A stretch of DNA of 55,281 nucleotides, from contig NZ_ARYM01000024.1 of the NCBI RefSeq assembly GCF_000685315.1, forward strand, positions 1 to 55,281, read 5' to 3'. The position numbers and the translations under genes are program-made. This document shows, piece by piece, positions 6,750-14,615 of this stretch. The DNA comes from Hyphomonas polymorpha PS728. Lineage in GTDB: Bacteria > Pseudomonadota > Alphaproteobacteria > Caulobacterales > Hyphomonadaceae. Positions within the stretch are counted from its first letter, which is position 1. Every line of letters starts with the position of its first letter. A model generated the notes under the pieces. That model was not told the DNA's origin. It made no database searches and saw nothing but the letters and a program-made list of their open reading frames with translations.

Positions 6750-7748
6750 TCAATGAGTCGGCAGGCTGGTATTCTCTGCCGGCAGCCCCTGCACGCGGGT
6801 TGTCAGGAAGGCGCGCAGATCCGCAATCGACTGGGCGGCGATTTCCTCCTGCGGCAGGTGGCCGACATCGGGATAGAGCTTCAGCTCAGCGCCCGGAATG
6901 GCGGCGGCAAACTGCTCGCCATGCGATGCCGGGATGAGGTTATCCTTCTCGCCATGCATCACCAGGGTGGGCACGGTGATGGCCGAGAGACGCTCGGGCG
7001 TAGCCTCGGCGCGGGTGCCGCGGCCGGCGGACAGGGCGAGCAGCGCTTCGCGGTGGCAGGGCGCGCGGGCGAGGGAGGCATACCGGTCCACCATCGCGTC
7101 CGTCACGAAAGACGGATCGGCAAAACTGTCTTCAAGGCCCGGCCGGATCAGCGACGACATGTCGAGATCCTTCACCAGTTTCCGTACCAGGCCGATTTCC
7201 AGCAGGCGGAAGATAAAGGGCCGGTCATCGCTTTCCGCTTCGCTGCGCGGCCAGCCAGCGGCGTCCACCAGCACAAGGCCTTCAAGCTTTTCCGGATGGG
7301 CGAGGGCATAATTCCAGGCCGCGCCGCCGCCCATCGAATTGCCGGTCAGCGTGAAGCGGTCTGCTTTCACCGCCTGCGTCACCCGGTCGATCACATCCAC
7401 GAACTGGTCTGTGCCGATGGCATCATTGTCGATGCAGCGGGAAAGGCCGTGGCCGGGCAGGTCGAGGCTGATCACACGGTAGTCGCGTTTCAGGTCGGCC
7501 ACCCAGGGCTTCCAGGTGTGCAGCGATGCCGAGAAGCCATGAACCAGAACGATCACCGGCGCATCGCGCGGGCCGACATCCCTGAAATGAATCCGCATTT
7601 CCTCACCCAGAGCGAGATAGCGGCTGTCAGAACTCGCATAGATCGTTTCCAGCTGGTCATACGGAATGTCGTCCCGCTTCAAAGACCACCAGCCTGCAAA
7701 CAGGATGACGCCGAGCGTTATGACGACTGCGAGAAAACGGGAAAACAT
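6750..7748 (-). CDS. Membrane-anchored alpha/beta hydrolase
   Basis: This 332-residue protein has an N-terminal membrane segment (about residues 4-22, F-L-A-V-V-I-T-L-G-V-I-L-F-A-G-W-W). An alpha/beta-hydrolase fold follows: oxyanion-hole motif L-V-H-G-F-S-A-S, nucleophile elbow T-G-N-S-M-G-G-G, acid region M-H-G-E-K-D-N-L-I-P, and catalytic His in D-V-G-H-L-P-Q-E-E. The catalytic part should face the periplasm. The fold resembles lipases and hydrolases of aromatic degradation, but the substrate is not predictable. It is convergent with the dehydrogenase gene (12-base gap). It reads in the same direction as the ThiF-like gene 75 bases upstream. Confidence 0.85.
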   Translation of the reverse strand: MFSRFLAVVITLGVILFAGWWSLKRDDIPYDQLETIYASSDSRYLALGEEMRIHFRDVGPRDAPVIVLVHGFSASLHTWKPWVADLKRDYRVISLDLPGHGLSRCIDNDAIGTDQFVDVIDRVTQAVKADRFTLTGNSMGGGAAWNYALAHPEKLEGLVLVDAAGWPRSEAESDDRPFIFRLLEIGLVRKLVKDLDMSSLIRPGLEDSFADPSFVTDAMVDRYASLARAPCHREALLALSAGRGTRAEATPERLSAITVPTLVMHGEKDNLIPASHGEQFAAAIPGAELKLYPDVGHLPQEEIAAQSIADLRAFLTTRVQGLPAENTSLPTH

Positions 7749-7823
7749 CTGGCGCGAAGAATCCGATCAAGAAAACTGCTTCGCGAGTAACGCGCGCAGC
7801 GGCCTGCATGTCAAATCTTCTGT

Positions 7824-8564
7824 TCAGATCGAACAGACCGGACACTGAGAATCTCTCCGCAGACCGACCGTTCGCATCTGGCAGCGCAACCCGTCGATGA
7901 GAAGGATGCGCCCAATGAGCGGCTCGCCCGCACCGGTGATCAGTTTCACCGCTTCCAGCGCCATCGTTGAACCCGTCATGCCGGTGATCGCGCCAACGAC
8001 GCCCACCTCATCGCAGGCTTCGGCGGCAGGCGGCATTTCCGGAATCCAGCAGGCATAACAGGGCGCCTCCGCCACGAGGCCCGAGGCAAACACGCTGACC
8101 TGTCCACTCCAACCGCTGGCGGCGCCGGAGACCAGGTAGCGCCCGTTTGCATGCGCGAACTTGTTGAGGAGGAAGCGGGTCTGAAAGTTGTCAGTGGCGT
8201 CTATAAGTATATTTCCGGAGGGGGCGGCGCCATCGGCGAAACGCTCGTTTTTTATGTCGACATGGATCGCCGGATCGAGCGCGGTGATGCGGCGGGCAAG
8301 CTGGACGGCCTTTTCCGCGCCGGTATCACTTTCCGTGAACTGTATCTGCCGCTGCAGATTTGAGCGTTCCACCCGGTCGTCATCCCAAAGCTCGATCTGG
8401 CCAATGCCTGCCGCCGCCAGGTAGAGCGCGGCAGGGCCGCCCAGGGCGCCCGCCCCAATGATCGACACCGAGGCGGCGCGCAGTTTCGCCACGCCGGGCC
8501 CGCCGATTTCCTTCAGCAGGATATGCCGGCGGTGCCGGTCAAGGTCTTCGGGTGAGAGGCTCAT
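7824..8564 (-). CDS. ThiF/MoeB/HesA family adenylyltransferase
   Basis: This 246-residue E1-like enzyme adenylates the C-terminal glycine of a ubiquitin-like sulfur carrier (ThiS or MoaD). It shows the S-I-I-G-A-G-A-L-G-G nucleotide loop near residue 38, Asp in E-L-W-D-D-D-R-V, R-S-N-L-Q-R-Q, D-A-T-D-N-F-Q-T-R, and two C-x2-C zinc knuckles (C-Y-A-C, C-P-V-C). No rhodanese domain is present. The ATG at 8564 overlaps the nadD stop (ATGA) and has GAGGG 7 bases upstream; a second ATG at 8570 has poor spacing. Co-translation with nadD hints at cofactor metabolism, but thiamine or molybdopterin cannot be chosen from this window. Confidence 0.85.
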   Translation of the reverse strand: MSLSPEDLDRHRRHILLKEIGGPGVAKLRAASVSIIGAGALGGPAALYLAAAGIGQIELWDDDRVERSNLQRQIQFTESDTGAEKAVQLARRITALDPAIHVDIKNERFADGAAPSGNILIDATDNFQTRFLLNKFAHANGRYLVSGAASGWSGQVSVFASGLVAEAPCYACWIPEMPPAAEACDEVGVVGAITGMTGSTMALEAVKLITGAGEPLIGRILLIDGLRCQMRTVGLRRDSQCPVCSI

Positions 8565-9148
8565 GGGCATGCCCTCAGCGCTGTTGAGGACAGCGGATTT
8601 TCCCGTACACGGATGTAAACCCAGGCAGGCGGGATCGCCTGGGAGAGCGCAGCGGCGCTCGTCTCGGGCAGGCGGTGGCGCGCGAATTTGCGCGCAAAGG
8701 CCGTGGCGCGGGTAATGCGTGCGCCCGGACGGCCGATCACGGCAATAGGCACGCTGCGGGCGATTTCTTCCCAATCCTTCCAGCGCTGGAAGCCGGCCAG
8801 ATTATCCGCCCCCATCAGCCAGACAAAGCGCGCATCGGGCGCGGCCTTTTGCAGCGCGCGCAGCGTGTCGATGGAATAGGTGAGGCCCAGCTGGGCCTCA
8901 AGATCGGTGACGCGCATGCCAGCGCTGCGAGCGATGGCGCGGGCAGAGGTGAGGCGGGCGGCATACGCTCCGTGGTCGGATTTCAATGGATTGCCGCGCG
9001 CCACGATCCACCAGACCTGATCGAGGCTCAACCGCTTGCGCGCGGTTTCGGCAACCAGAAGATGGCCCGCATGGGCGGGATTGAAGCTGCCGCCAAAGAG
9101 CCCGATGGCAAGACCCTTGGCGGGACCGGGCAGGCGGGGGCGTATCAA
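8561..9148 (-). CDS. nadD: Nicotinate-nucleotide adenylyltransferase
   Basis: This 195-residue enzyme transfers AMP from ATP to nicotinic acid mononucleotide in NAD synthesis. It has G-L-F-G-G-S-F-N-P-A-H-A-G-H at residues about 16-29, W-W-I-V-A-R-G-N-P-L-K, W-L-M-G-A-D-N-L-A-G-F and the C-terminal N-P-L-S-S-T-A-L-R, all NadD hallmarks. The likely start is a TTG at 9148 that overlaps the proA stop (TTGA); no ATG precedes the first motif. It is translated between proA and the ThiF-like gene, with 4-base overlaps on both sides. RsfS and RlmH, which often follow nadD in alphaproteobacteria, are absent here. Confidence 0.93.
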   Translation of the reverse strand: MIRPRLPGPAKGLAIGLFGGSFNPAHAGHLLVAETARKRLSLDQVWWIVARGNPLKSDHGAYAARLTSARAIARSAGMRVTDLEAQLGLTYSIDTLRALQKAAPDARFVWLMGADNLAGFQRWKDWEEIARSVPIAVIGRPGARITRATAFARKFARHRLPETSAAALSQAIPPAWVYIRVRENPLSSTALRACP

Positions 9149-10431
9149 GGGCGAACCTGTCCTGTTCCGCGCACGGCATATTTGTAGGTGGTGAGCTGCT
9201 CGGCCCCCACCGGTCCGCGCGCATGGATGCGGCCCGTGGCGATGCCGATTTCGGCGCCAAAGCCAAACTCGCCGCCATCGGCAAACTGGGTGGAGGCGTT
9301 ATGCACCACGATAGCCGAATCGACATTGGCAATGAAAGCTTCTGCGGCGGCGGCGTCTTCGGTGATGATCGCGTCCGTATGGCCCGACGACCAGCGGGCG
9401 AGATGGGCAAGCGCGCCGGGCAGGCCATCGACCACGGCGATGGAAAGGATCGCGTCAAGATATTCGGTGGCCCAGTCTTCTTCGGTGGCCGGGGTGATGT
9501 CGCCCAGGATGGCGCGGGTGCGGCCATCGCCGCGCAGCTCGCAGCCTGCCTCGGTCAGCGCTTTGGCAATAAGCGGCAGCAGGGTGGGGGCGGCCGCCAC
9601 ATCCATCAGCAGCGTTTCGGTAGACCCGCACACGCCGGTGCGGCGCATCTTGGCGTTGAGCACGATGTCGACGGCTTTTTTCGGATCGGCGGCGGCGTGG
9701 ACAAAGGTGTGGCAGAGCCCTTCCAGATGGCCGATCACCGGCACGCGGGCCTCGGCCTGCACGCGCTCCACCAGGCTGCGCCCCCCGCGCGGTACGATCA
9801 CATCCAGCGCGCCGTTGAGGCCGCCGAGCATATGGCCCACGGCTTCGCGGTCAGTCGTGGCAACCAGTTGGATCGCATCCACCGGCATTTCTTCCGATTT
9901 CAGCGCGCCGCGCATCGCGTCGGCCAGGGCATGAGATGTCTTCGCGCTTTCCGAGCCGCCGCGCAGGATCGCAGCATTGCCCGAGCGCAGGCAGAGCACG
10001 CCGGCATCGACCGTCACATTCGGGCGGCTTTCATAGATGATGCCGATCACGCCGAGGGGCACGGAAATGCGCGCAATGTCGAGCCCGTTGGGCCGGGTCC
10101 AGCGGGCAAGCTCGCGGCCCAGCGGATCGGGCAGGTCGGCCACGGTTTCAACGCCGACGGCAATGCCTTCTAGGCGCTTCTCATCAAGGGCGAGCCGGTC
10201 GAGCATCGACGGGGCGAGCCCCTTGGCGCGCGCAGCCGCCATGTCTTCCTCGTTCGCGCGCAGGATTTCCGGGCCGGCCGCGCGGATGGCGGCGGCGATG
10301 GCCTTCAGCGCGCGGGTGCGATCCTGCGCGGTCAACAGGCCAAGTTCACGCGAAGCGGCGCGGGCGCGGCGCCCCATATCGAGCATCGTTTCGGCAAGCG
10401 CGGCGCTGGGCGGAGGTGTCTGAACGGTCAT
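9145..10431 (-). CDS. proA: Glutamate-5-semialdehyde dehydrogenase (gamma-glutamyl phosphate reductase)
   Basis: This 428-residue member of the aldehyde-dehydrogenase superfamily reduces glutamyl-5-phosphate to glutamate semialdehyde with NADPH, step two of proline synthesis. The ProA features are G-V-I-G-I-I-Y-E-S-R-P-N-V-T, L-R-G-G-S-E-S, V-I-P-R-G-G-R-S-L, and the catalytic Cys in M-R-R-T-G-V-C-G-S-T-E-T-L. The C-terminus holds G-A-E-I-G-I-A-T-G-R-I-H-A-R-G-P-V-G. The ATG at 10431 (M-T-V-Q-T) is preferred over an earlier start that adds a 12-residue non-conserved head. It is the first gene of the proA-nadD-thiF-like overlap chain. ProB is not in the window. Confidence 0.95.
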   Translation of the reverse strand: MTVQTPPPSAALAETMLDMGRRARAASRELGLLTAQDRTRALKAIAAAIRAAGPEILRANEEDMAAARAKGLAPSMLDRLALDEKRLEGIAVGVETVADLPDPLGRELARWTRPNGLDIARISVPLGVIGIIYESRPNVTVDAGVLCLRSGNAAILRGGSESAKTSHALADAMRGALKSEEMPVDAIQLVATTDREAVGHMLGGLNGALDVIVPRGGRSLVERVQAEARVPVIGHLEGLCHTFVHAAADPKKAVDIVLNAKMRRTGVCGSTETLLMDVAAAPTLLPLIAKALTEAGCELRGDGRTRAILGDITPATEEDWATEYLDAILSIAVVDGLPGALAHLARWSSGHTDAIITEDAAAAEAFIANVDSAIVVHNASTQFADGGEFGFGAEIGIATGRIHARGPVGAEQLTTYKYAVRGTGQVRP

Positions 10432-10475
10432 GCGCACCCAAGTGCCGCAAATGGGCCTCTGCTGCAAGGTTTGGC

Positions 10476-11402
10476 TCAGGGCAGGGAGTTCAGCAGGGCA
10501 AAGGCGCCGCGCGCTACAGGCTCATAGGTTGCCTCATTGCTGGCCTTGGCGCTGACATAGACGGCCTCGGCGAAGGCCCGCAGATTGTGCAGCTTGGCAA
10601 GCGCCGCCTCGGAGCCATAGACGTTTTCCCGCAAGGGATCGTCCCCCGGCCAGAGGCTTTCAAACCACAGCGTCCATTCTTCCTCGCCGAAGAACTCCCG
10701 CTGGGCGAGATACATCACCGGCGCGGCCAGCCGCTCGTTTTCGCCGAAGATGTAAGAATGATCGGTGGGGCCGGCTTTCAGCGCCACGGCGGCGAGGATC
10801 GCTTCGGCCTGCGGCTTGGTCAGCTGCGGGTTCAGCGACAATTGCATCAGCAGGTCGGCTGTATGGGCCACGCCATGGCGCCAGCCTTTGGCGTCACTGA
10901 AGCCGCGATAATCGGTGAGGCCGGCCAGATAGGCATGGGCCGCTGCGATCAGTCCGTCACGCGCTTCTGGCTCCATCCAGGGCGTGATCCGGTCGGTGCG
11001 GGCCACTTCTGCCAGGGTGAGCATGGCAAAGGGGCGGGCAAAGCCCGCGGCGTCTTCCGGGGCGCCGGCCATGCGCAGGGTTTCCTGCATCACGCCCATG
11101 ACCGTCTCCCGCCCGATCAACTGGCTGCGCATCATCTGAGAGAGGGCCGCATAGGCCGCGCCATCCCGCAGGTCCGGATCGGGGTCGCTCAGGCAGGGCA
11201 GCAGGGCCAGCGCCAGGTCTTCGCGCTCTGCCGGGCCCATATCCAGCACCGCTTCGGCGCGGGCGCGTTCATCGCCCAACGCGGCAAGGGCGGCGGCAGG
11301 CTCGCATGGGGTGTATGATCCGGCGGGCGATGCAAGCCCTGCGGGCTGGGAAGCGCCGGCGCAGGCTGCCAGCAGGAGAGGGGCAATCAGGGTCCGCAGC
11401 AT
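10476..11402 (-). CDS. DUF2785 domain lipoprotein
   Basis: This 308-residue protein starts M-L-R-T-L-I-A-P-L-L-L-A-A-C, a lipobox with Cys at residue 14. The rest is helical and matches the DUF2785 pattern: D-Y-R-G-F-S-D near 190, then G-W-R-H-G-V-A-H-T-A-D-L-L, and repeated L-x-L-A-x-V-A stretches that resemble HEAT-like repeats. The function of DUF2785 proteins is unknown to me. The ATG at 11402 is chosen because it gives the lipoprotein signal. It lies 44 bases upstream of proA on the same strand, so read-through into proA is possible. Confidence 0.75.
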   Translation of the reverse strand: MLRTLIAPLLLAACAGASQPAGLASPAGSYTPCEPAAALAALGDERARAEAVLDMGPAEREDLALALLPCLSDPDPDLRDGAAYAALSQMMRSQLIGRETVMGVMQETLRMAGAPEDAAGFARPFAMLTLAEVARTDRITPWMEPEARDGLIAAAHAYLAGLTDYRGFSDAKGWRHGVAHTADLLMQLSLNPQLTKPQAEAILAAVALKAGPTDHSYIFGENERLAAPVMYLAQREFFGEEEWTLWFESLWPGDDPLRENVYGSEAALAKLHNLRAFAEAVYVSAKASNEATYEPVARGAFALLNSLP

Positions 11403-11516
11403 ATCAGGGGCCTCCGGGCGCGCATTTGCCACCGTTGCGCGCTCCAAACCGGGCTGACAAGCCAGCGGAAGGCATTAAGGTTCCCGCCAAGAAACCATCC
11501 CGGCCGGAGGAACCCC

Positions 11517-13085
11517 ATGATCGACATCGAAGCGATGCCCTATATTGCGGATATTCCGCCCGTGCAGGCCCGCCTGCGCCCGCAGGAAACTGCAATCTGG
11601 TTCGAGGGGCGCGCCACCAGCTTTGCCGAGCTTGATACCCGTTCCAGCCAGATCGCCAATGGTCTCATCCGTCTCGGCATCCAGCCGGGCGACCGGGTGG
11701 GTTATCTGGCGAAGAATACCGACGTCTATTACGAGATCCTCTTCGGCTGCGCCAAGGCGCGCGCGGTGATGACCGGCGTGAACACGCGCCTCGCCCCGCC
11801 GGAGGTGAAGTTCATCCTGTCAGACGCCAAGGCGAAGGTGCTGTTCGTCGGCAAGGATTTCTATTCCATGATCGACCAGATCAAGGATGAACTGCCGGAC
11901 CTGACGCGCATCATCACGCTGGATGGCGACCGGGAAGACTGGGACTATTTCCCCTCCTGGCGCGATTCCAAACCGGCCACGGCGCCGGGGCTGACCGTGG
12001 AGGGGGATGACGATGTAATCCAGCTCTACACCTCCGGCACGACCGGCCTGCCCAAGGGTGTTCAGCTCACGAACGACAATTACCGCGCTTTCTTCACCCA
12101 GGCCGGCATGCTGGAATGGTCCAGCTATGATGCGGGTGAGGCAATCATGAATGCCATGCCGCAATTCCATGTGGCGGGCGTGAATGTCGGCGTACTGGCA
12201 AGCCTTCAGGGCGCCAAGACGGTGATCCTGCGCGAGATCGATCCGCAGCTGATCCTGCGCCTCATTCCCGAACACAGGATCGCCCATGCCTTCTGGGTAC
12301 CCGCCGTGATCCTGATATTGACCCAGCAGCCGAATATCCGGGAGACGGATTTCTCCAGCCTGAAACAGGTTTTCTACGGCGCCTCGCCGATCTCCGAAGC
12401 CCTGCTGCGCACGGCGGTGGAGATCATGGGCGCGCGCTTCACCCAGCTTTATGGCCTGACCGAGACCGTCGGTGCCGGGACATTCCTGCCGCCCGAAGCG
12501 CATGATCCAAGCTGGGGCAAGCTGCGCTCCTGCGGCGTGCCCTGGCCGGGCGCTGTGGTGCGCGTGGTGGATGGGGAGGGCAAGCCCGTTCCGACCGGGG
12601 ACGTCGGCGAGATCGTCATCAAGTCAGGTTTCGTGATGAAGGGCTACTGGAACCGCCCGGACGCGACGCAGGACGCGGTGCGCGATGGCTTCTTCCATAC
12701 TGGCGACGCGGGCTATTTCGACGAGGACGGCTTTCTCTACATCCATGACCGGGTGAAGGACATGATCGTCTCGGGCGGGGAGAATGTTTACCCCGCCGAA
12801 GTGGAGAATGCGATCTTCGGCGCGCCGGGCGTGGCCGATGTTGCCGTCATTGGCGTGCCCGATGAAAAGTGGGGCGAGGCGGTGAAGGCCATCGTGGTGA
12901 AGAAGCCTGGAGAAGATCCGTCCCCGGAAAGTATCATCGCCTGGGCGAAGGATCGCATTGCGTCGTACAAGGCACCCAAATCGGTGGACTTCATAGAGGC
13001 GTTGCCCCGCAATCCTTCCGGCAAGATCCTGCGCAAGGATCTGCGCGAGCCTTACTGGAAAGGCATGACGCGCCGCGTGGGGTAA
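11517..13085 (+). CDS. Fatty-acid/aryl acyl-CoA synthetase (AMP-binding enzyme)
   Basis: This 522-residue ANL-superfamily ligase activates a carboxylic acid as acyl-AMP and then forms the CoA thioester. The P-loop L-Y-T-S-G-T-T-G-L-P-K-G-V is near residue 170 and Y-G-L-T-E-T-V-G near 315. G-E-I-V-I-K-S, D-G-F-F-H-T-G-D-A-G-Y and the hinge D-R-V-K-D-M-I-V-S-G-G-E-N-V-Y-P-A-E follow, and the catalytic Lys is in P-S-G-K-I-L-R-K. GGAGG stands 7 bases before the ATG. Length and motifs fit medium/long-chain fatty acyl-CoA synthetases; the chain length preferred is not visible. A GNAT gene follows after 11 bases. Confidence 0.9.
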   Translation: MIDIEAMPYIADIPPVQARLRPQETAIWFEGRATSFAELDTRSSQIANGLIRLGIQPGDRVGYLAKNTDVYYEILFGCAKARAVMTGVNTRLAPPEVKFILSDAKAKVLFVGKDFYSMIDQIKDELPDLTRIITLDGDREDWDYFPSWRDSKPATAPGLTVEGDDDVIQLYTSGTTGLPKGVQLTNDNYRAFFTQAGMLEWSSYDAGEAIMNAMPQFHVAGVNVGVLASLQGAKTVILREIDPQLILRLIPEHRIAHAFWVPAVILILTQQPNIRETDFSSLKQVFYGASPISEALLRTAVEIMGARFTQLYGLTETVGAGTFLPPEAHDPSWGKLRSCGVPWPGAVVRVVDGEGKPVPTGDVGEIVIKSGFVMKGYWNRPDATQDAVRDGFFHTGDAGYFDEDGFLYIHDRVKDMIVSGGENVYPAEVENAIFGAPGVADVAVIGVPDEKWGEAVKAIVVKKPGEDPSPESIIAWAKDRIASYKAPKSVDFIEALPRNPSGKILRKDLREPYWKGMTRRVG

Positions 13086-13096
13086 GGCATCGCGCG

Positions 13097-13558
13097 ATGC
13101 ACATTGTGTTTTCTGCGGCTACGCCGGAAGACTTCAAGCGGCTGCTCGCGCTGCGCCTGTCAGTAATGCGTGAACATCTGGAACGTCTCGGCCGGTTTGA
13201 TTCGGATCGGGCGCGGGCCCGATTCTCGGCAGGCTTTGCGCCCGCTTTCACCAGGCTTGTCCATCTGGATGGCGCGTTTGCCGGATGCGTCACGCTGCGG
13301 CCCGGCGGAGAGGGCATCGAGCTGGAACATTTCTATTTGCGACCCGAATTTCATGGGCAGGGAACCGGCAGCAGAATCCTTGCGTGCCTTCTGGAGGAGA
13401 CAGACCAGGCCGGCCAGAGGGTTCATCTTGGCGTGCTGAAGCAAAGCCCGGCCAGGCGTTTTTATGAACGCCATGGTTTTGTGTTCACCCATGCCGGGGA
13501 GTTCGATGACTATTTCATCCGTATGCCGCGGCAAGGTACCCCGTCCCTGGCCCGCTGA
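13097..13558 (+). CDS. GNAT family N-acetyltransferase
   Basis: This 153-residue protein has the GNAT core: L-E-H-F-Y-L-R-P-E-F-H-G-Q-G-T-G-S-R-I-L, where Q-G-T-G-S-R is the acetyl-CoA pyrophosphate loop, then L-G-V-L-K-Q-S-P-A-R-R-F-Y-E-R-H-G-F, the usual C-terminal strand. It transfers an acetyl group to an unknown amine. It starts 11 bases after the acyl-CoA synthetase stop, so the two probably share a transcript. A longer frame upstream runs inside the synthetase gene and is not supported. Confidence 0.85.
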   Translation: MHIVFSAATPEDFKRLLALRLSVMREHLERLGRFDSDRARARFSAGFAPAFTRLVHLDGAFAGCVTLRPGGEGIELEHFYLRPEFHGQGTGSRILACLLEETDQAGQRVHLGVLKQSPARRFYERHGFVFTHAGEFDDYFIRMPRQGTPSLAR

Positions 13559-13568
13559 ACATCCGGCT

Positions 13569-14021
13569 TCAGCCATCGGGCAGCGCAAAGCGCGGGCCGG
13601 TGCCCGTCTTGCCCGCCTGATCGCCCGGATTGTAGAGCGCGCAGCGTTTCAGCGATAGGCAGCCGCAACCGATGCAGCCGTCCAGCGTCTCGCGCATCTG
13701 TTCCAGCTGCGCGATCTTGCGGTCGAGCACGCTGCGGATTTCATGGCTGATCTGGCGCCAGTCTGCTGCGGTGGGGGTGCGCCCTTCCGGCAGGGAGGCA
13801 AAGGCGCGCGCCACATCCTCGATCGTCAGGCCAAGGGATTGGGCAATCCGGATGAAAGATACCCGGCGGATGTCTGACCGCAGAAACCGCCGGTGGCGCC
13901 CGGCCGAGCGCAGAGAGCGCACAAGCCCGCGTTCCTCATAATAGCGCAGCGCAGAAACAGCGACGCCCGTGCGCGCGGCAAGCTCGCCAATGGTCAGGAT
14001 GTCAGAATGTTTCAGGGTCAT
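13569..14021 (-). CDS. soxR: Redox-sensitive MerR-family activator SoxR
   Basis: This 150-residue MerR-type regulator has an N-terminal winged helix (L-T-I-G-E-L-A-A-R-T-G-V-A-V-S-A-L-R-Y-Y-E near residue 9). A dimerisation helix follows, then the [2Fe-2S] ligand set C-x2-C-x-C-x5-C at Cys116, 119, 121 and 127. SoxR is oxidised by redox-cycling drugs or superoxide and then untwists a promoter with an over-long spacer. The gene is divergent from a VOC-family gene. The 82-base intergenic region holds a SoxR-type box and promoter at 14034-14064, which points to that gene as a target. E. coli-type soxS is not present. Confidence 0.95.
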   Translation of the reverse strand: MTLKHSDILTIGELAARTGVAVSALRYYEERGLVRSLRSAGRHRRFLRSDIRRVSFIRIAQSLGLTIEDVARAFASLPEGRTPTAADWRQISHEIRSVLDRKIAQLEQMRETLDGCIGCGCLSLKRCALYNPGDQAGKTGTGPRFALPDG

Positions 14022-14033
14022 GCAATTCTTCGC

Positions 14034-14064
14034 TTGATCTAAAGTGCACTTGAGATTGTATCAG
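14034..14064 (+). promoter_or_regulatory. SoxR-dependent promoter of the VOC gene
   Basis: A -35-like TTGATC (14034-14039) and a -10-like TATCAG (14059-14064) are separated by 19 bases, the over-long spacer typical of MerR/SoxR promoters. The spacer holds an imperfect palindrome at 14038-14055 that matches 13 of 18 positions of the E. coli soxS box (remembered as CCTCAAGTTAACTTGAGG), including the whole ACTTGAG half. The box also overlaps the last two bases of the -35, as in soxS. Transcription would run toward the gene at 14104. Confidence 0.75.
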
Positions 14065-14103
14065 AAAGGTCAGGCATCAACCAGCCCCGGAAAGGGACCC
14101 GCC

Positions 14104-14520
14104 ATGACACAGTCAATTCATCGCCCCGCCCGCATAGAACACGTCAACATCACTGTTCCGGATTCGGAACATGCCGCGCGTATCTTCGAGCAGATCTTCG
14201 GCTGGCATGTCCGCTGGCGCGGAAAGGCGATGAGCGGCGGGCATACCGTGCATGTCGGTTCGGAAAACCATTACCTGGCCCTCCATTCTCCGCCAGCGGG
14301 GAAACCGTGCCCGGAGCGGTTCGAGAAGGGCCTGCCGCTCAATCATATCGGCATTGAGGTGGACGATATCGTCGCCATAGAAACGCTGGTGCGCCGGGCA
14401 GGCTATACGCCTTTCGGGCATGATGATTACGAGCCGGGGCGCCGTTTCTACTTCTTCGACGAGAGCAATATCGAGTTTGAGGTAGTCTCCTACGCGCCTG
14501 TGTTGGAGTATGCTGGCTGA
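14104..14520 (+). CDS. VOC/glyoxalase-fold protein, predicted SoxR target
   Basis: This 138-residue vicinal-oxygen-chelate protein begins after R-I-E-H-V-N-I-T-V-P-D-S. The first beta-alpha-beta-beta-beta module carries H-V-N near residue 12. The second has L-N-H-I-G-I-E-V-D-D-I near 80, and the terminal strand reads R-R-F-Y-F-F-D-E-S-N-I-E-F-E-V-V, with Glu in the usual metal-ligand position. Members include glyoxalase I, dioxygenases and antibiotic-binding or thiol-transferring resistance proteins. The ATG at 14104 is chosen because the frame from 14044 would start inside the SoxR box. Control by SoxR suggests a role against redox-cycling compounds. Confidence 0.85.
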   Translation: MTQSIHRPARIEHVNITVPDSEHAARIFEQIFGWHVRWRGKAMSGGHTVHVGSENHYLALHSPPAGKPCPERFEKGLPLNHIGIEVDDIVAIETLVRRAGYTPFGHDDYEPGRRFYFFDESNIEFEVVSYAPVLEYAG

Positions 14521-14615
14521 GCGGATGCGCTCTCTCCCCGTGACAGCCGGCCCGGCGGGAGGTGCATCCAAATGCGCTTCCCGCCGCATCGCGTATTGGA
14601 AAAGGGAGATACATC

